Shown here: positions 1 through 11,800 of the stretch, in pieces
Position numbering within the stretch: the stretch's first letter is position 1
Layout of the letters: every line of letters starts with the position of its first letter
From: Wuchereria bancrofti
Lineage: Eukaryota > Nematoda > Chromadorea > Rhabditida > Onchocercidae
DNA: 64,000 bases
Assembly (NCBI GenBank): GCA_005281725.1
Contig: SSBO01000009.1
Location: 7,626,303 to 7,690,302 of the forward strand
Direction of reading: 5' to 3'
Program-made: the position numbers and the translations under genes
Notes under the pieces: generated by a model
The model's input: the letters and a program-made list of their open reading frames with translations, nothing else
What the model was told of the DNA's origin: nothing
Databases searched by the model: none

Positions 1-372
1 TAAGTAATTATTGACAATACGTAAAACGAAGTAAAATCAATGCAGAAGTCGGTAAGTAAATAACTAAGTAATTATGGGTAGGAGACGGAATATCGTTCTA
101 TAAGCTTGACGGAAAGGAAGATGTAAGACTGCTTAAGTGTTAATAAGTAAGGTGAGAAACGGTCCGATTGCAATTCTCAGGTATGGAAGAATACTGATGG
201 TATGATATGCAACGGTCTCATTTCATTCCCGAAATTTAGGATATGGCATTGGGCCAAATTATCCAAAGATTATCGAGATCATCCAATTATGGCCAATTTT
301 GGCTAGGAAATTCTAATGGCCTCACTTAAAAGGCAAAGACAAAGTGAAGTTAATAGCAAAGGAGCTAGCAAT

Positions 373-441
373 AAAGATTGAGTGGAAAGATTGCGGTGAG
401 GCAAGGTAAGGGTCGTGAAAATAGAGAATTTGAAATGTCAA
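373..441 (+). repeat. Diverged direct repeat, copy 1
   Basis: This 69-bp segment matches 1205-1273 in the same orientation, without gaps and with six mismatches (about 91% identity). Weaker similarity seems to extend upstream to about 314. The two copies bracket a stretch of higher GC than the rest of the window that contains a candidate gene. A duplicated fragment of a dispersed repeat is the simplest reading; they are too short and isolated to be called LTRs. Confidence 0.75.
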
Positions 442-568
442 TCGGGCAAAAAGAAAAGTGCCGCACGCGGTTAGCCACGCATCTCTTTCCTCTCTCTCTA
501 TAACCCTCTCTTTAGCACTCTAGACAGTGCAATAATCCGAAATAACATTTAGACAAACGTCAGAGAGT

Positions 569-593
569 ATGGAAAACAAGAGAACACAGATGG
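569..593 (+). CDS. Candidate first coding exon (MENKRTQM)
   Basis: ATG at 569 is the first ATG after a strong pyrimidine-rich acceptor ending in TTTAG at 511-515, which could be a trans-splice site. Eight codons follow, then G and the donor GTAAGA at 594. The exon ends in phase 1, which fits the next candidate exon at 941 (it begins with two nucleotides of a codon). No signal peptide is visible. The exon is very short, so the support comes from the two splice signals and the phase match. It could be a chance combination. Confidence 0.25.
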
Positions 594-940
594 GTAAGAC
601 TGGAAAGGAAATACAGAAACACCACGAGATATGTGGAGCGTGCATAATATACCCCACCCTCATCCACTCGATTCATCTAGAGCCGAGCTTTCACAACATT
701 GTCTCACATATTTGTTTTTCTTCTATTTCTTGTAGAGTTCCTGTTAATACCTTACCTCTACATGAATCTTAAGAATCTCAATTTTCTGCACATTCTGCAC
801 TATTGCTAATTGTACGAATTATCTGGACTCTCCTCAATTACCATACACCTTTCGTATGCCCTCCATAACTGCAACGTTGTCTCCCCTATGTACAGCCAAA
901 TAAATGTACGTGTATATGTGCTGGTAGTGTTAAGATTCAG

Positions 941-1143
941 GGAACTATCGGGAAGGAAGTATTCGGGGCAGAGATCATCAAGGATTAAGCGCAACGGGCA
1001 TCTCGTATCCTTCACGACGATACACGTTTGCAAAACGGGTGAATGCGCGAAGCAAATTCGTGCAGCGAGATAACAATACGTTTGCAGAGAGCATAAGCAT
1101 GGGGAAGAAAAGATGGAATTTGCTAAATGCCGAAAGTGATTAG
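941..1143 (+). CDS. Candidate terminal exon, basic peptide with dibasic sites
   Basis: Follows the acceptor AAGATTCAG ending at 940. After two nucleotides completing a codon, 66 codons are open up to TAG at 1141-1143, in DNA with far more G and C than the surroundings. The product is basic and hydrophilic and contains RR, KR and a GKKR run, with the 10-residue tail WNLLNAESD plus stop region after GKKR. Dibasic sites and Gly-Lys-Lys-Arg are typical of processed and amidated neuropeptide precursors, but no signal peptide was found, so this is only a resemblance. A donor-like GTGATT just before the stop could extend the gene to the exon at 2134. The same DNA is also open in another plus frame (to 1073) and on the minus strand. 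Confidence 0.35.
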
Positions 1144-1204
1144 ATTCATTTGGATGGCAACTTACTTGGCCTGAAGTAATGTCATGGCTTGATAACATGT
1201 AACA

Positions 1205-1273
1205 GAAGATTGGGTGGAAAGATTGCGATGAGGCAAGATAAGGGTCGTGAAAACAGAGGATTTGAAATGTCAA
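1205..1273 (+). repeat. Diverged direct repeat, copy 2
   Basis: Second copy of the repeat at 373-441, offset by 832 bp. It lies just downstream of the stop codon of the candidate exon ending at 1143, so it would be in its 3' untranslated region or flank. Confidence 0.75.
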
Positions 1274-2133
1274 ATTCGAATGGTTTCTCAAAATCAATGA
1301 TCATAAATTTCTCTTATCTTTTTAATTTGTATCATATTTTCCACTTCAAACTATCTATGTCATTCATTCAAGCTTGATAAACGAAATCAGCCCTACCTGT
1401 TACCCTTATCATTCGAGACAAAAAAACAAAGAATAGATAAAATGATAGGAATTAGATATTTTCGAGAAATACTCGAATATCCCATTCCGATTACTTTCCA
1501 ATCATACAAATAGTGAAACTATTTTATGTCAAATCATTTTAGCCATTAAATCTCAGAGCTACACATATTGTCCCAAAGAATGCTACTAGTTGTCAGTCCA
1601 GGAAATTGCTAACTAAGAAAGTCGACAAAAGAGGAAATCAAGTAGAAAATGACGACTCTTCTAGCTTCAACCTCTGATATACATAGACGGCACCGGTCTC
1701 CTCTCTTATTTTTCCCTTCTCATCCTAACCTGACTCTTTCCTCTCATATCTTTCCTTCGGTACATCAAATCCAACCTGTGTCAGCTCATGAAACGAAACG
1801 TTCAGTCAGTCATTCACTCAGTCAATCAATCAGTCAATTTGCGCATTCATGCAGCAATAACTGCTATTACTGCAACAGCAACTGCTACTGCATTGCTCTG
1901 CAATTTGAAGAAAAAAAAAAAGAATTTAGCAACTGCTGAATGCTGCTAAATCTGTACTGACAAATGTCGCTGTCTTTTTTCACTTTTTTCTTTTTCATTT
2001 TGCCTTCCTTACTTTGTTGCAAAATTATGATAGGAAAAGAAAGAAAGTATATGAGAATTTCGATTAGAATTTATAATTATCATTTGTGGTACAATATTCT
2101 GAAGTTACCTGAATATTTCTTTTATTGGCGCAG
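1274..2133. other. No gene recognised; simple-sequence stretch
   Basis: AT-rich DNA. At 1800-1840 there is an imperfect TCAG/TCAA tetranucleotide run and at 1850-1890 a CTG/CAA-like low-complexity run, followed by A and T tracts. The 96-codon frame through this part is explained by the simple repeats. Confidence 0.5.
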
Positions 2134-2234
2134 AGGGTAAACGGCGATGTCAAGAGAGCCTTGTCATGCATATATGTCGATTGAAGCAAAGCTACGAGCA
2201 ATTCAAGACAAAAACGACATTTCGTATTGGCAAG
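2134..2234 (+). CDS. Candidate internal exon
   Basis: Acceptor TTTTATTGGCGCAG ends at 2133 and donor AAG/GTAACG begins at 2235. After two nucleotides the frame is open for 33 codons (begins GKRRCQESLVMHICRLK, ends FRIGK) and closes exactly at a codon boundary. GC is higher than in the flanks. The product is basic with two cysteines; no family recognised. Start phase 2-nt needs an upstream exon ending in phase 1, which a donor-like site near 1133 could supply. Confidence 0.3.
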
Positions 2235-3043
2235 GTAACGGAACCGCTAACATTTTCATCTATCAAATTAATCGATGGGCTTTCGCATATCCTCGGGAAG
2301 TATTCTAACTATTCTGACATATACCTACTCCGTAATCCTTGATATCCTTAACGTTCCCGAGTTACAGTTACCCTCAGATGATAATAATAGTTTGTTAGAG
2401 CTTCGCTGTTACTTTCATCTGAAACAGATATATGCCGAAACGTCTTATCTCCAAAGAATTAATTGTATAGATAATACTTAAAATAATCATTTGAAGGAAA
2501 AAAAATTAAAATTAGAAGATTCTTGCATAAATATTGGCTTATTTGCAAATTTTGATCTTTTCCTGACGGTTATGTATAATGATTTTTATTTTAGGATTTA
2601 AAATATAGAAGAAATGCTAAAAGTTACAAAAGTTGGACGGTTGAAATTCTGAAATCGTTTTCTGTGATATACCAGTCTGATTTAATTTCTGATAAAAATA
2701 ACATTGTACTGAAGAGTCAATAAAACCTTTTTTTGCAACTTTTTTTACAAAAAAAAAAAAGAATGATTTGCGATTTCTTTTCAAATTTTCGGTTTTCATG
2801 CATTTTTTTGGATTTGATAGTTTTCTGAAATGAAATGTAATCACTCAGAATCTAACATAGATGAGTTTTTTCAGTTCATCATTCTAAAATTGTTTTATCA
2901 TTCATCAGAATGGTATAAGAGAAAGCATTTTTAAACTGTAATAAAACAGAAAAAGAAGTAGTAATGATAATATAATGATGAAAACTGAAAATAGTATTGG
3001 TGTTCGTTCTAACTAATATTCTGATAACGGTAGGAATGGAAAT

Positions 3044-3135
3044 ATGGGAGATAATGACAATGATGATGATAATAACGGTGATGACAATGATGGTGATAAC
3101 GGTGATGATGATTATAGGTATGATGATGAGATGGA
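3044..3135 (+). repeat. Imperfect GAT/GAY trinucleotide repeat
   Basis: Alternating GAT, GAC, AAT and GGT triplets, about 90 bp. It can be read as an Asp/Asn/Gly-rich peptide, but there is no supporting gene structure; a microsatellite is the simpler reading. Confidence 0.8.
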
Positions 3136-3292
3136 AAAAAGGAAAGGAAACTTAAAGGGAAGGGGGATGAGTATATGTTTTCTAGGTAAAATGAGAACAG
3201 GAGAGATTTTTCGTCCTCGACATTTCGATTCTGTATTCGAAATGTAATTATCCATTTTGACGATTATAATTCTAAATAAGGGGGGTTATATA

Positions 3293-3320
3293 CATGTGTG
3301 TGTGTGTGTGTGTATGCATG
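3293..3320 (+). repeat. (TG)n microsatellite
   Basis: Run of about 10 TG dinucleotides with flanking TA/TG variants. Confidence 0.85.
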
Positions 3321-6300
3321 TAAAGAGAAGCGATTTTAAATTCATTCCATTTTGAATTCATTTCCTCCTTCTCAGCATTGTTGTTGAAAGGAATTTCCAC
3401 GTAATAAATCGACTTTTCGAAGTGTTTGAAATTCTGCATCCTCTACTTGAATCCAATCTACACATGTAGTTTCAGCATGAACGAGGAATGTCAAAATGCA
3501 ACAGTGAAAAGAGAATCTGAATCACTGACACTTAAATGATCGTCAAGTTTACTGATAGAAACAGTTTGATAATTAATTTCATATGGTTCAAAAAATTCTG
3601 CGATGACTATTTTTAAAATGTAATCGAGCCAACACAAAGAGATGCATCCTAGAAAAAGTCTAAATAAGACGAATATTGTTCCCAAAGACTAATTGTTTCA
3701 GAATTTCTCATGAAAAGAAAAAATTTAATAAACTCAATTGTGACCAGTAAATGAATACAAGTGGAATTTCAAATCCAAATCAAAAATCGAACAGTTCATT
3801 TAGCTCAAAGAAATTTAACGATATATAAAATATGACTTCGTTGAATCATTTCTTCGACTGCAACAATTTTTCGGTTGCTCAAACAAATCTTTAATAAATA
3901 CCCATTGAGATGCTTCTCAGGGAAATGTTGCAAAAATATAGTAGTAGAAAACCTAACTTATTATGTAAAGAAATATCGGTAAAAATATCGGTGAAAACTG
4001 TCTCTATTCAATAAATCAATAACACTCAGACATTTTCCTTTTTTTATACACTGTAAGAGAGAATCTGCTGTCCTGCTATCTCGATAATGTGTCATTTTCT
4101 GCTTCCCAATATTAGAATTCTGCATGTGTTGAAAATAAATAACTCAGTCTTTAGTAGGATAAAAGCAACAGGAACTAAAACCAAATTTATCCATTGAAAT
4201 ATAGCAGAAAAGTTTTTTCCCAATAATTTAAAACTTTCTTTTTCTTCTTGTCTATGATTCAAAATCCACACAGAAACGGAGAAATTTTATGGAATGAATG
4301 AGTTGGATGGCATTATATCAGCTTCAGACTAGTTGTGCGTCAGAGTGACAACAATATTATTCACTGCCTTTCTTGTGTAAGCAGCAATTTTGCATTTTTA
4401 CATACTGCAAGCGCATATTTCCACCATGTACGAAGTGCGAAGTGCTGATAGAAATGATGATGTTAATGACAAGGCATTGATTTGGCTGTAATTCTGATGA
4501 TGACAAAATAGCACACTCATGAAAATGTTTTAATATCTTCCATCTTTTCTTTTACTCTATTTACTTTTCATTTTACTGCATTGATCATTTTATCATAAAT
4601 GTTCTTCTCTAAACTATCCTTATCATACTGTTTTTTTTCTCCCTCCTTTTTTTTACATTATTGCTTACGTGCGACATAAGCGCCGATTATTATGTGTCAC
4701 CAATTTACAGCGAATGACAGCAAACACCAATAAACAACCAGGCAGAAATAAAAAAAAAGAGAAAAATATAAACGAGTTGCTTGTTTGATAACGATGATAG
4801 TATGAGAACAGTGAGAATGATAATCATTATGCTAATGAGGTTTTAAGTTTGGAAATTTAGCTATAACTGTAGCAAATATTGTGCACTTTTTTTGACACAT
4901 CAAAGAATTGCGGAATATTTCAGCCCCAGAAAACTTTCTAAAGTTCCTTTTTTTTGATAAGTTAATCTATAAGTCGTTTAATTTATTACTTTTATCTCGC
5001 TCTTGTTACCATATTAAAAATTATAGACATATTTTCTGCTTAGGTTTTTTCATCTCTTAACTTCTGAATACTGACATTAATTAATTCTAATCAAGGAAAC
5101 GTCCCTATATGTAATATTTATGGAATATTTTGCGGAACAAAAAAATGATAAGTTCAGAAAGTGATGATTAGGATGCAAATGATTTATTGAAAACGATGGT
5201 AAAAAAACATGAAGCAAATGGTTGGATGAATGAATATATGAATAGATAAATGGCTTGACTATGGGAAGAGGACTACAATTTTCCATAATTTATTGTAAAT
5301 TATCGATGAATGGGCGCATAATCACTAACGATCTATTCCTCTTCCTCTCTTTGTTCCATTCTTAAAGTTTTTTTTCTTTTTTTTCTGATTTTTTCATAGA
5401 TTTACTTTCAAAAATTTTATTTTTTTCAGAAAAGAAATTAAACATAAAACAGAAATTTCACGATTTAATATGTAAATATCAACAGTCCAAACTAAAGTCA
5501 GACTATTTTGCGTGAATTTTATCATAAATGTAAAGTGGCTGCTGCGTAGAAGTACCAATATATACGCGCGCATGCATAAATGCATGTCACAAGCTTACAA
5601 TATGGAAACTTGTATGAATAAGACACTTAAAGTTGTATTGTGCAAACACTGTGGAACATTAACCCATTTTAGATTTCACATTAACCCACTTTAAGTTCCT
5701 TTACAATGAATTATGAGTTTTATTTTACTAGTTTCGATCCTCAAATTTCAAAGAAACTTTGCCCTTCAATTCGCTTTCAATATCCAAAACTTATAAAATT
5801 TAGATCAAAATTTCATAGAAATTGCATTAGTGTCACATCCGATTGTTTATCTACCTATAGCCCTGCAAATTTTTAGTACTTTAAAAATACTCATAGGCAG
5901 TTGTAAATAAATTTAATATCAAAGTTTATTAGTCCTTCGTTAAAATGTTCCAATTTTTCAATTCATTCAATACTATTAGCCTTCTACTTCCCTCTTTATT
6001 GGTCGTTAGGTGGGTTTAAACTCAAACGATTATAAAACTCAAATAACTTATGGTATTATTCTTTTTTCCAGAAATTTTTAGTTAATATCAAGATTGAAAA
6101 TTTTTAGTTAATATCAAAGTTGAAAGTCACGTCAGAAATGAAGCATTTTGTGAAATTCAAGCGTAAATGTAAAGTTCAATAAAATACTGCAAAATGTGTT
6201 AAAGTAATGCTACCAATACCTGACTGTAGTTGTGTCAGATCTGTATTCTTTACTGTTTATCTCTTTTTAAGTTTCATCAGCTATACCTATCATATCACAT

Positions 6301-6348
6301 ACTATGCTACATTCTCAGAGATCGGCCGAGTGGCTCGCTGATATCACT

Positions 6349-6383
6349 CACTGATAGACAACATTCACTGTTGCCTATCAGTG
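6349..6383 (+). other. Hairpin, 14-bp arms, 7-nt loop
   Basis: CACTGATAGACAAC at 6349-6362 pairs with GTTGCCTATCAGTG at 6370-6383 with a single mismatch. It lies just after GGCCGAGTGG (6324-6333), which resembles the D-arm box of class II tRNAs, but no B box follows. It could be a small structured RNA or a relic; arms are short for a microRNA precursor. Confidence 0.4.
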
Positions 6384-7580
6384 GTTTTGCAATAAAGTAA
6401 GAAATCAAAATAACACCGTCCGTTCCCTTTACAATAAACTTTCAGAACTTTTGATAATTTTGAAGAACTTACTTCCAACACGTTTACTTATACGTCATAA
6501 TCAGCAGTTTGCCAATAGATATACATCATTCACCACCAATAAGTATCACAAAAGATGTAGGATGAACTTTTTGAAGATAGGCAAAGTTAATGAGCAGTAA
6601 TTAGGTCTAACAATGTAAGCATTTATCAAGTAATCAACCGAAACATATTGAAATGAATAAGATACTGTCGATTGGATGGGAAGAATGGACGGTGTGACAG
6701 GTACCTTTCATTTATTTAATGTGAATTTGCTAATTACATTGCATTCTTTGTTTCGTTATTTAATGGGTGGAAGAGAATAAGGTTAAGCCGATGATAATTA
6801 TCGAATGACCAAATCACAAGGAATGATTAATTAGATAAGTAAAACATTAATAAGGTAAAAGATATATTAAAAGATATGTTTGTTTGAAAGTAACAAAACA
6901 AAAAAGGATAAAAATAGAAGGGAAAGAAATGATGAAGGAGAAAGAAGACAGACAGAGGGAGAGAGAGAGGATGAAATTGTAAATTTTTTACTGCCAGTTC
7001 CGTCAAGGTGCACTTAGCATAATTATTTATGCACTGAAACGTATATGCAGAATAGGAAGTACCACGAATTTAAATCATACGTATTGCTGTTGTTTTCTGT
7101 GTTGATGAATGAAGACACTAATAATGCCATTGTTATTTTCAATTACAAATAGCCAAGGATTGATGAATGCTTTCAATAAGTTTCATTTGTTCGTTGACCT
7201 TAAAATAAACCAAATAATAATTGAAATTTAGTGCAATACAAATCAAAACGCGACATGAGACGAAACAAAACTTAGTGGAAACTAAAGGGATCATATGCTA
7301 ATCGATAAAGAATTTTAATGAACAATTGAAATTCTTTGCACTTCAACAAAATTGACGTTCATACATTGAACATAAAATGAAATGAGAAAGCAATGAAAGC
7401 TAAAATTGTATCATTAGATATATGCTTATCATCCCTTCGGTTCAAAACATGAGATTGGATTTTAATGCCTTTCAATATCAAAATGAGGAAAATTTTAAAT
7501 CATGAAAAGATAGACCTGCTTCGAATCCATATATTTAAAATTATAATTTTGAGAATACAAAAAATTGATGGAATTTAACA

Positions 7581-7646
7581 ATTTAAAGAATTTATAAATT
7601 ATTAGCAATAATTTAAAGAATTTATAAATTATTAGCAATAATTTAA
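7581..7646 (+). repeat. 30-bp tandem duplication
   Basis: A 30-bp AT-rich unit at 7581-7610 is repeated exactly at 7611-7640, followed by a few bases of a third copy. It accounts for the repeated peptide in the minus-strand frame across it. Confidence 0.9.
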
Positions 7647-8322
7647 ATTGCTGCGTAATCACTTCAACGATGATAACAATAGTGATATTTCGAGCAAGAT
7701 AGCCAATAATGATACTGTTGGTTACAGTCATGATAGCAAGCAAGAATGAAAGAATTATGATTAAACTTTCACACTTCTCATTCAAAGCTTAGTCAAGAAC
7801 TTTCCTATCTTTTTCTTAACATTTTCATAAATTTATCATAATTTATAAATTATGGGTAATTTTTCTTCTTCTCAACACTGAATTCGTCTCAGGAATAACT
7901 GCTTACCAAATTATTAGGAAAAAAAGCTTACAAGTACGCTAAATAATAAGCTCAATATAAACAACATAAGCTAACAACGATATCGCTGAATCCTCAATAT
8001 AATTCCTATTCTTTGCTTAAACCAACGGCAATAGTCCTTCCGAAGTTTTTGAAAAATTTAGAGATGATAGTTCAGCTGATAATTTGCTTTATAATATGGG
8101 ATAAATGGGATAAAGTGGAATAAAGCAGCACTGATAAAATGAAAGAATGAAATAAGATAAAAAAAAGAAAACGTTTAATATTTCCGAGAGACAATTACTT
8201 TAATTTTATCTTACTATAACGGAAGTAAAGTGCATAGGTAAAATGAATTCTATGTAGACAAGTGAAAGATTTTGGATTTGGTAATTCATCATCCAACAAA
8301 TTAGGAATTTTAAATCATTTGG

Positions 8323-8400
8323 CAATATTAATCGGATCAATCATCATTGCTGTTTGGTTATACAATATTAATCAAATCAATCATTATTGCCGTTGAATAT
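8323..8400 (+). repeat. Diverged 40-bp tandem duplication
   Basis: CAATATTAATC at 8323 and again at 8363 starts two copies of an approximately 40-bp unit that share CAATCATNATTGC further on, with several substitutions. Confidence 0.65.
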
Positions 8401-8705
8401 TTTGGCAATAACATGATTACATCATATTAGATAAGATAACTGTACTTTTCAAAAGGGTTTAGATATGTCAACAACCATTAAATGCTCTATTTAATCCATA
8501 CGTTCATTTTTAAATCGTTAATTTTTCGAAATTGAATTGACAGCATTAAAATGTTTTCAATGGTACCATTTAAAATTTTATATTCATAAATGATTCTTTT
8601 TCTAAAGAACTTAAAATAAATCAAAAAAGAAAAAATGATACATAGACATTCTTGAGACAGATCATTAATTTTCTGTGGAAGATGACTTGAAATAGAAACT
8701 TGCAG

Positions 8706-8811
8706 TCCTGAAGACTATCCAAAACTACTGTCTGCAGCTCGTCTGGGGTATTTGCTGAGTAAGAAACATATGTCGAAAGTTAGCCGGGAAACATATGTTG
8801 CAAAAATCTAG
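8706..8811 (+). CDS. Candidate terminal exon
   Basis: Acceptor AGAAACTTGCAG ends at 8705. After one nucleotide, 34 codons are open to TAG at 8809-8811. The peptide starts PEDYPKLLSAARLGYLL and ends ETYVAKI; it is of balanced composition, unlike the Lys/Ile/Phe-rich frames of the flanks, and the DNA is locally GC-richer. A donor-like A/GTAAGA at 8759 could instead make it an internal exon of 18 codons. Family not recognised; the upstream exon was not found. Confidence 0.35.
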
Positions 8812-11800
8812 AATGGAAAATTTTCGATGATAAATGAACAGGCTAAGCATCAAACACAACTATCTTAAGCTGGAATTTATAAGAAAGAAAAAAGATATCT
8901 ATGTTACTTGATAAATGTGTGATAAGGTTTTTTTCTAAAGCTAACAAGTTGGATCTAATATAATTAATTAAGAATCGTTCCATAACTCTTAGGTGTGTTA
9001 TTGTTATGTTATCATCTCAATACCCGAATCGTCCCATACTTTATTATGTAATTAAAGTTGAATACATATCTGTAAGATAACCTGTATCCGTACCTGAACA
9101 TCTCTATCTTATTGTTCCAAGACAAGTACTACTTTGATATCGTACGAAGGAATCAATAATCAAAATAATTTTTAAGACTGAATGTCCAGATATAGCTCCA
9201 ACAGTTTTCACTAAAGACCAAAATCAGACTAAACGGATGTGCACTGCTTCACATATGATACTAAGTTGACACTAATATCCATATGTTTTCAACATTGAAA
9301 TGCTTATATGGAAGAAAAAAAAAAGATAAGTTTTCAGCATTGAAAAACTGCTTTGCATATTGTACTACAAAATTAATTAAGCATTACCTCATTAGTTGGT
9401 TTCCCATTAGATTGCTTAATTAACATCAAATACGGTCCATTTCTATTACTAGAAAGAACTTGTGAATTTCAATTCCATCCGATTTCAAATCCAATCAGCA
9501 CTGATCGGAAAACTTTCCAATGAAACATTTTTCGCCGAAGTATTTGGAAAATGATAGCAGGCGATAATTTCAGTATCTGTCGTAAATGGCATGATTTTTG
9601 AAAGAAAAAAAAAGACTAAGAAAGATTATTTCCGATTAGCTTGTTTCATTAGACAGTTAAATTCATTAGTTTGCTTTGAATGTTAACGATTTTTAAACGA
9701 AAGAAAGCAAAAAATCGAAAAGAAGAGGACAAAGGGAGCTTTCGTGATTCAAAACACAATCTACTTTTATAATCATACCATCAGCATAGCATTACTACTC
9801 TACAATTTCCATATTATATATTATCCTTTAACTTTCTGTTACCTTCCTTAAACCATTTTTGTAGTCCAAAATTTATGAAAAAAAAAGGATAAAACGAAAC
9901 TTAAAACAATTGTGGTAGCTTGCAACATTATAGTTTTCACATTATTTATGCCACTCTAGCCACCATCCAGCTAAAGGTTATTATAGCATAAATCAGAGCA
10001 AGGATAAAATTATCAAATGAAGAACTGATAATCAATCAATCAATCAATCAATCAATCAACCACTCAAAATATATTATTTTTTTTCATGGAACGTTGACAT
10101 AGAAATGTACCAAAACGACATTTGCTTTAGCACATCTGTTAATTTTCAAATATTATACGATTTTTGCTCAAAATGATATTTTCATGAATAGTTCATCAAA
10201 ATGATATGTTGTTAAAATGCAACTACAATTAGTTATTCCATTAATCTCTATGCCAAAGTTGGATCGAAGTATAATGGTGAAGCTTAAGCTATTATTGTTG
10301 TCATCGTATTCTGCAATCGAAAACTTCTCACATAACCAGAATAAAAATTTCCTCCTCAGAATTATGAATTATGTTCATAAAAATTTGAATAATTTCAATT
10401 GTAGAATGAAAATTGTGAAATGTTTTATAAGAAAGACAGATTTGTTTAAGTCTAAAACTGGCTCCCAAAAGGCAAATAATTCAAGGATTCAGTATGCAAA
10501 CACAAACTGAAAATGAAAACTCTCACTCAGCTTTACTCTTTTCCAAATATGAAATTTCTTTCACTTTCGCTAAATTTATTTTAAGAATATTGCTATCCAA
10601 TATCATTTATGTTAAACAATATCACATTAAAACAATCATCAATACTAACTAGTCTAGTGCAAATCTCCAAGAATATATAACTGTTAAAAACTGTTAAACA
10701 TGAAAAGGCATTCGTTATCATTACTATCACCATTACTGCCATTAAATCATTATCAGAAAGTCTCGTTAATTAAAGATTTTGTATGAAATCAATTTATATT
10801 TAACGTTTCAGCTCGTTTGCAAAATAAAAACTAAGAACAATTGTTTATTCTTAATCAGCATTGCCTAATTGGTTAATTTTTGGGTCAAAATTCTCAGAAC
10901 TAAATAAGCACTTCCTAATAACTAAAATTTGCACGTGAAAAAGAAAGGTTTGAATTGAAATTTTCAAGTCAAAGTTTTCCACTTCTTGCAATTTATTTGC
11001 TCTTTTCTCAAACAAATGTTTTCTATTTATCTTGAAATTTAATTTGTTTAATAAAATAGGATTAAGGATCAGTGCACAATTTCGGTATCACTGAGATCAC
11101 ATTGGTGACACATGCAAGATAACTGCTTAAAAGCAACATTTCTCACTTATAATCACGCATTAATGATTTTTTAAAGAGTATCTATACTTAATTTTCTGCG
11201 TGTTGCGTAATTTCTTTACGGATATTTGACACTTCATGTAATAGTATGCATATTCGATGAAATTAGACAAGACGAGAGGAAAACAAAATCAGAGAGAAAC
11301 AATCTGAAAATTTTTGAGTGAAAAAAGCATTTATTAAAAAATAATTTTATTTTCGACTTTTTCTTTAACTTAAGCAATTTGTATGTGCTAAATACTTTTT
11401 TTATTGATCCCATCGAAACCGTTTTTTTGTTTTCTTCCTCAATTATTAAAAGGTTACAACAAACTGAAAACATTTGCTTCACATATGGTATCCGTCCATT
11501 CGTTCATTCCTCCGCCCTGTCTGTTCATCCATCCGGCTTCTATTTTCTGTTTCCTGATGAAGATCAAGACGGAATTCAGGTGCATAAATTCAATATCGAG
11601 ATGAGTATAAGCAACATCAGAAGCGTTGCGAAAAAAGTATTGATTTTTTAAGACAAAATAAAAATTGGAATTATATTTTCTCTTTTAGAAAATGCAAACA
11701 AAAAAAAATTAAAAAAACTCAAAAAAAAGAATTTTTTTCCGAGAAAGTCATGTAGAGGAGAGAATTTACGGAAAAAATTTTAAGATTCAAAATCAGATCT

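Larger units (their letters stand above)
806..1297 (-). other. Long antisense open frame, probably not a gene
   Basis: This is the longest ATG-to-stop frame in the window (163 codons). It is antisense to the plus-strand candidate exon at 941-1143 and runs through the second direct repeat copy. It shows no domain, signal peptide or repeat structure that I recognise, and the higher GC of this stretch lengthens chance frames on both strands. I list it because it is long, but I favour the plus-strand reading. Confidence 0.15.
2235..8705. other. Mostly featureless AT-rich DNA
   Basis: Apart from the repeats and hairpin listed separately I see no gene with good support. Short open segments with splice-like ends occur (for example 4328-4376 plus, 16 codons, donor GTAAGC; and about 4409-4447 minus, donor GTATGT) but they are of a size expected by chance. 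A 26-bp tandem duplication lies at about 6072-6125. Confidence 0.5.

Noticed and set aside
2371..2431. Minus-strand open segment with acceptor CTGTTTCAG and donor AGG/GTAACT
   Set aside because: Only 15 codons; segments of this size with acceptable splice ends occur many times by chance.
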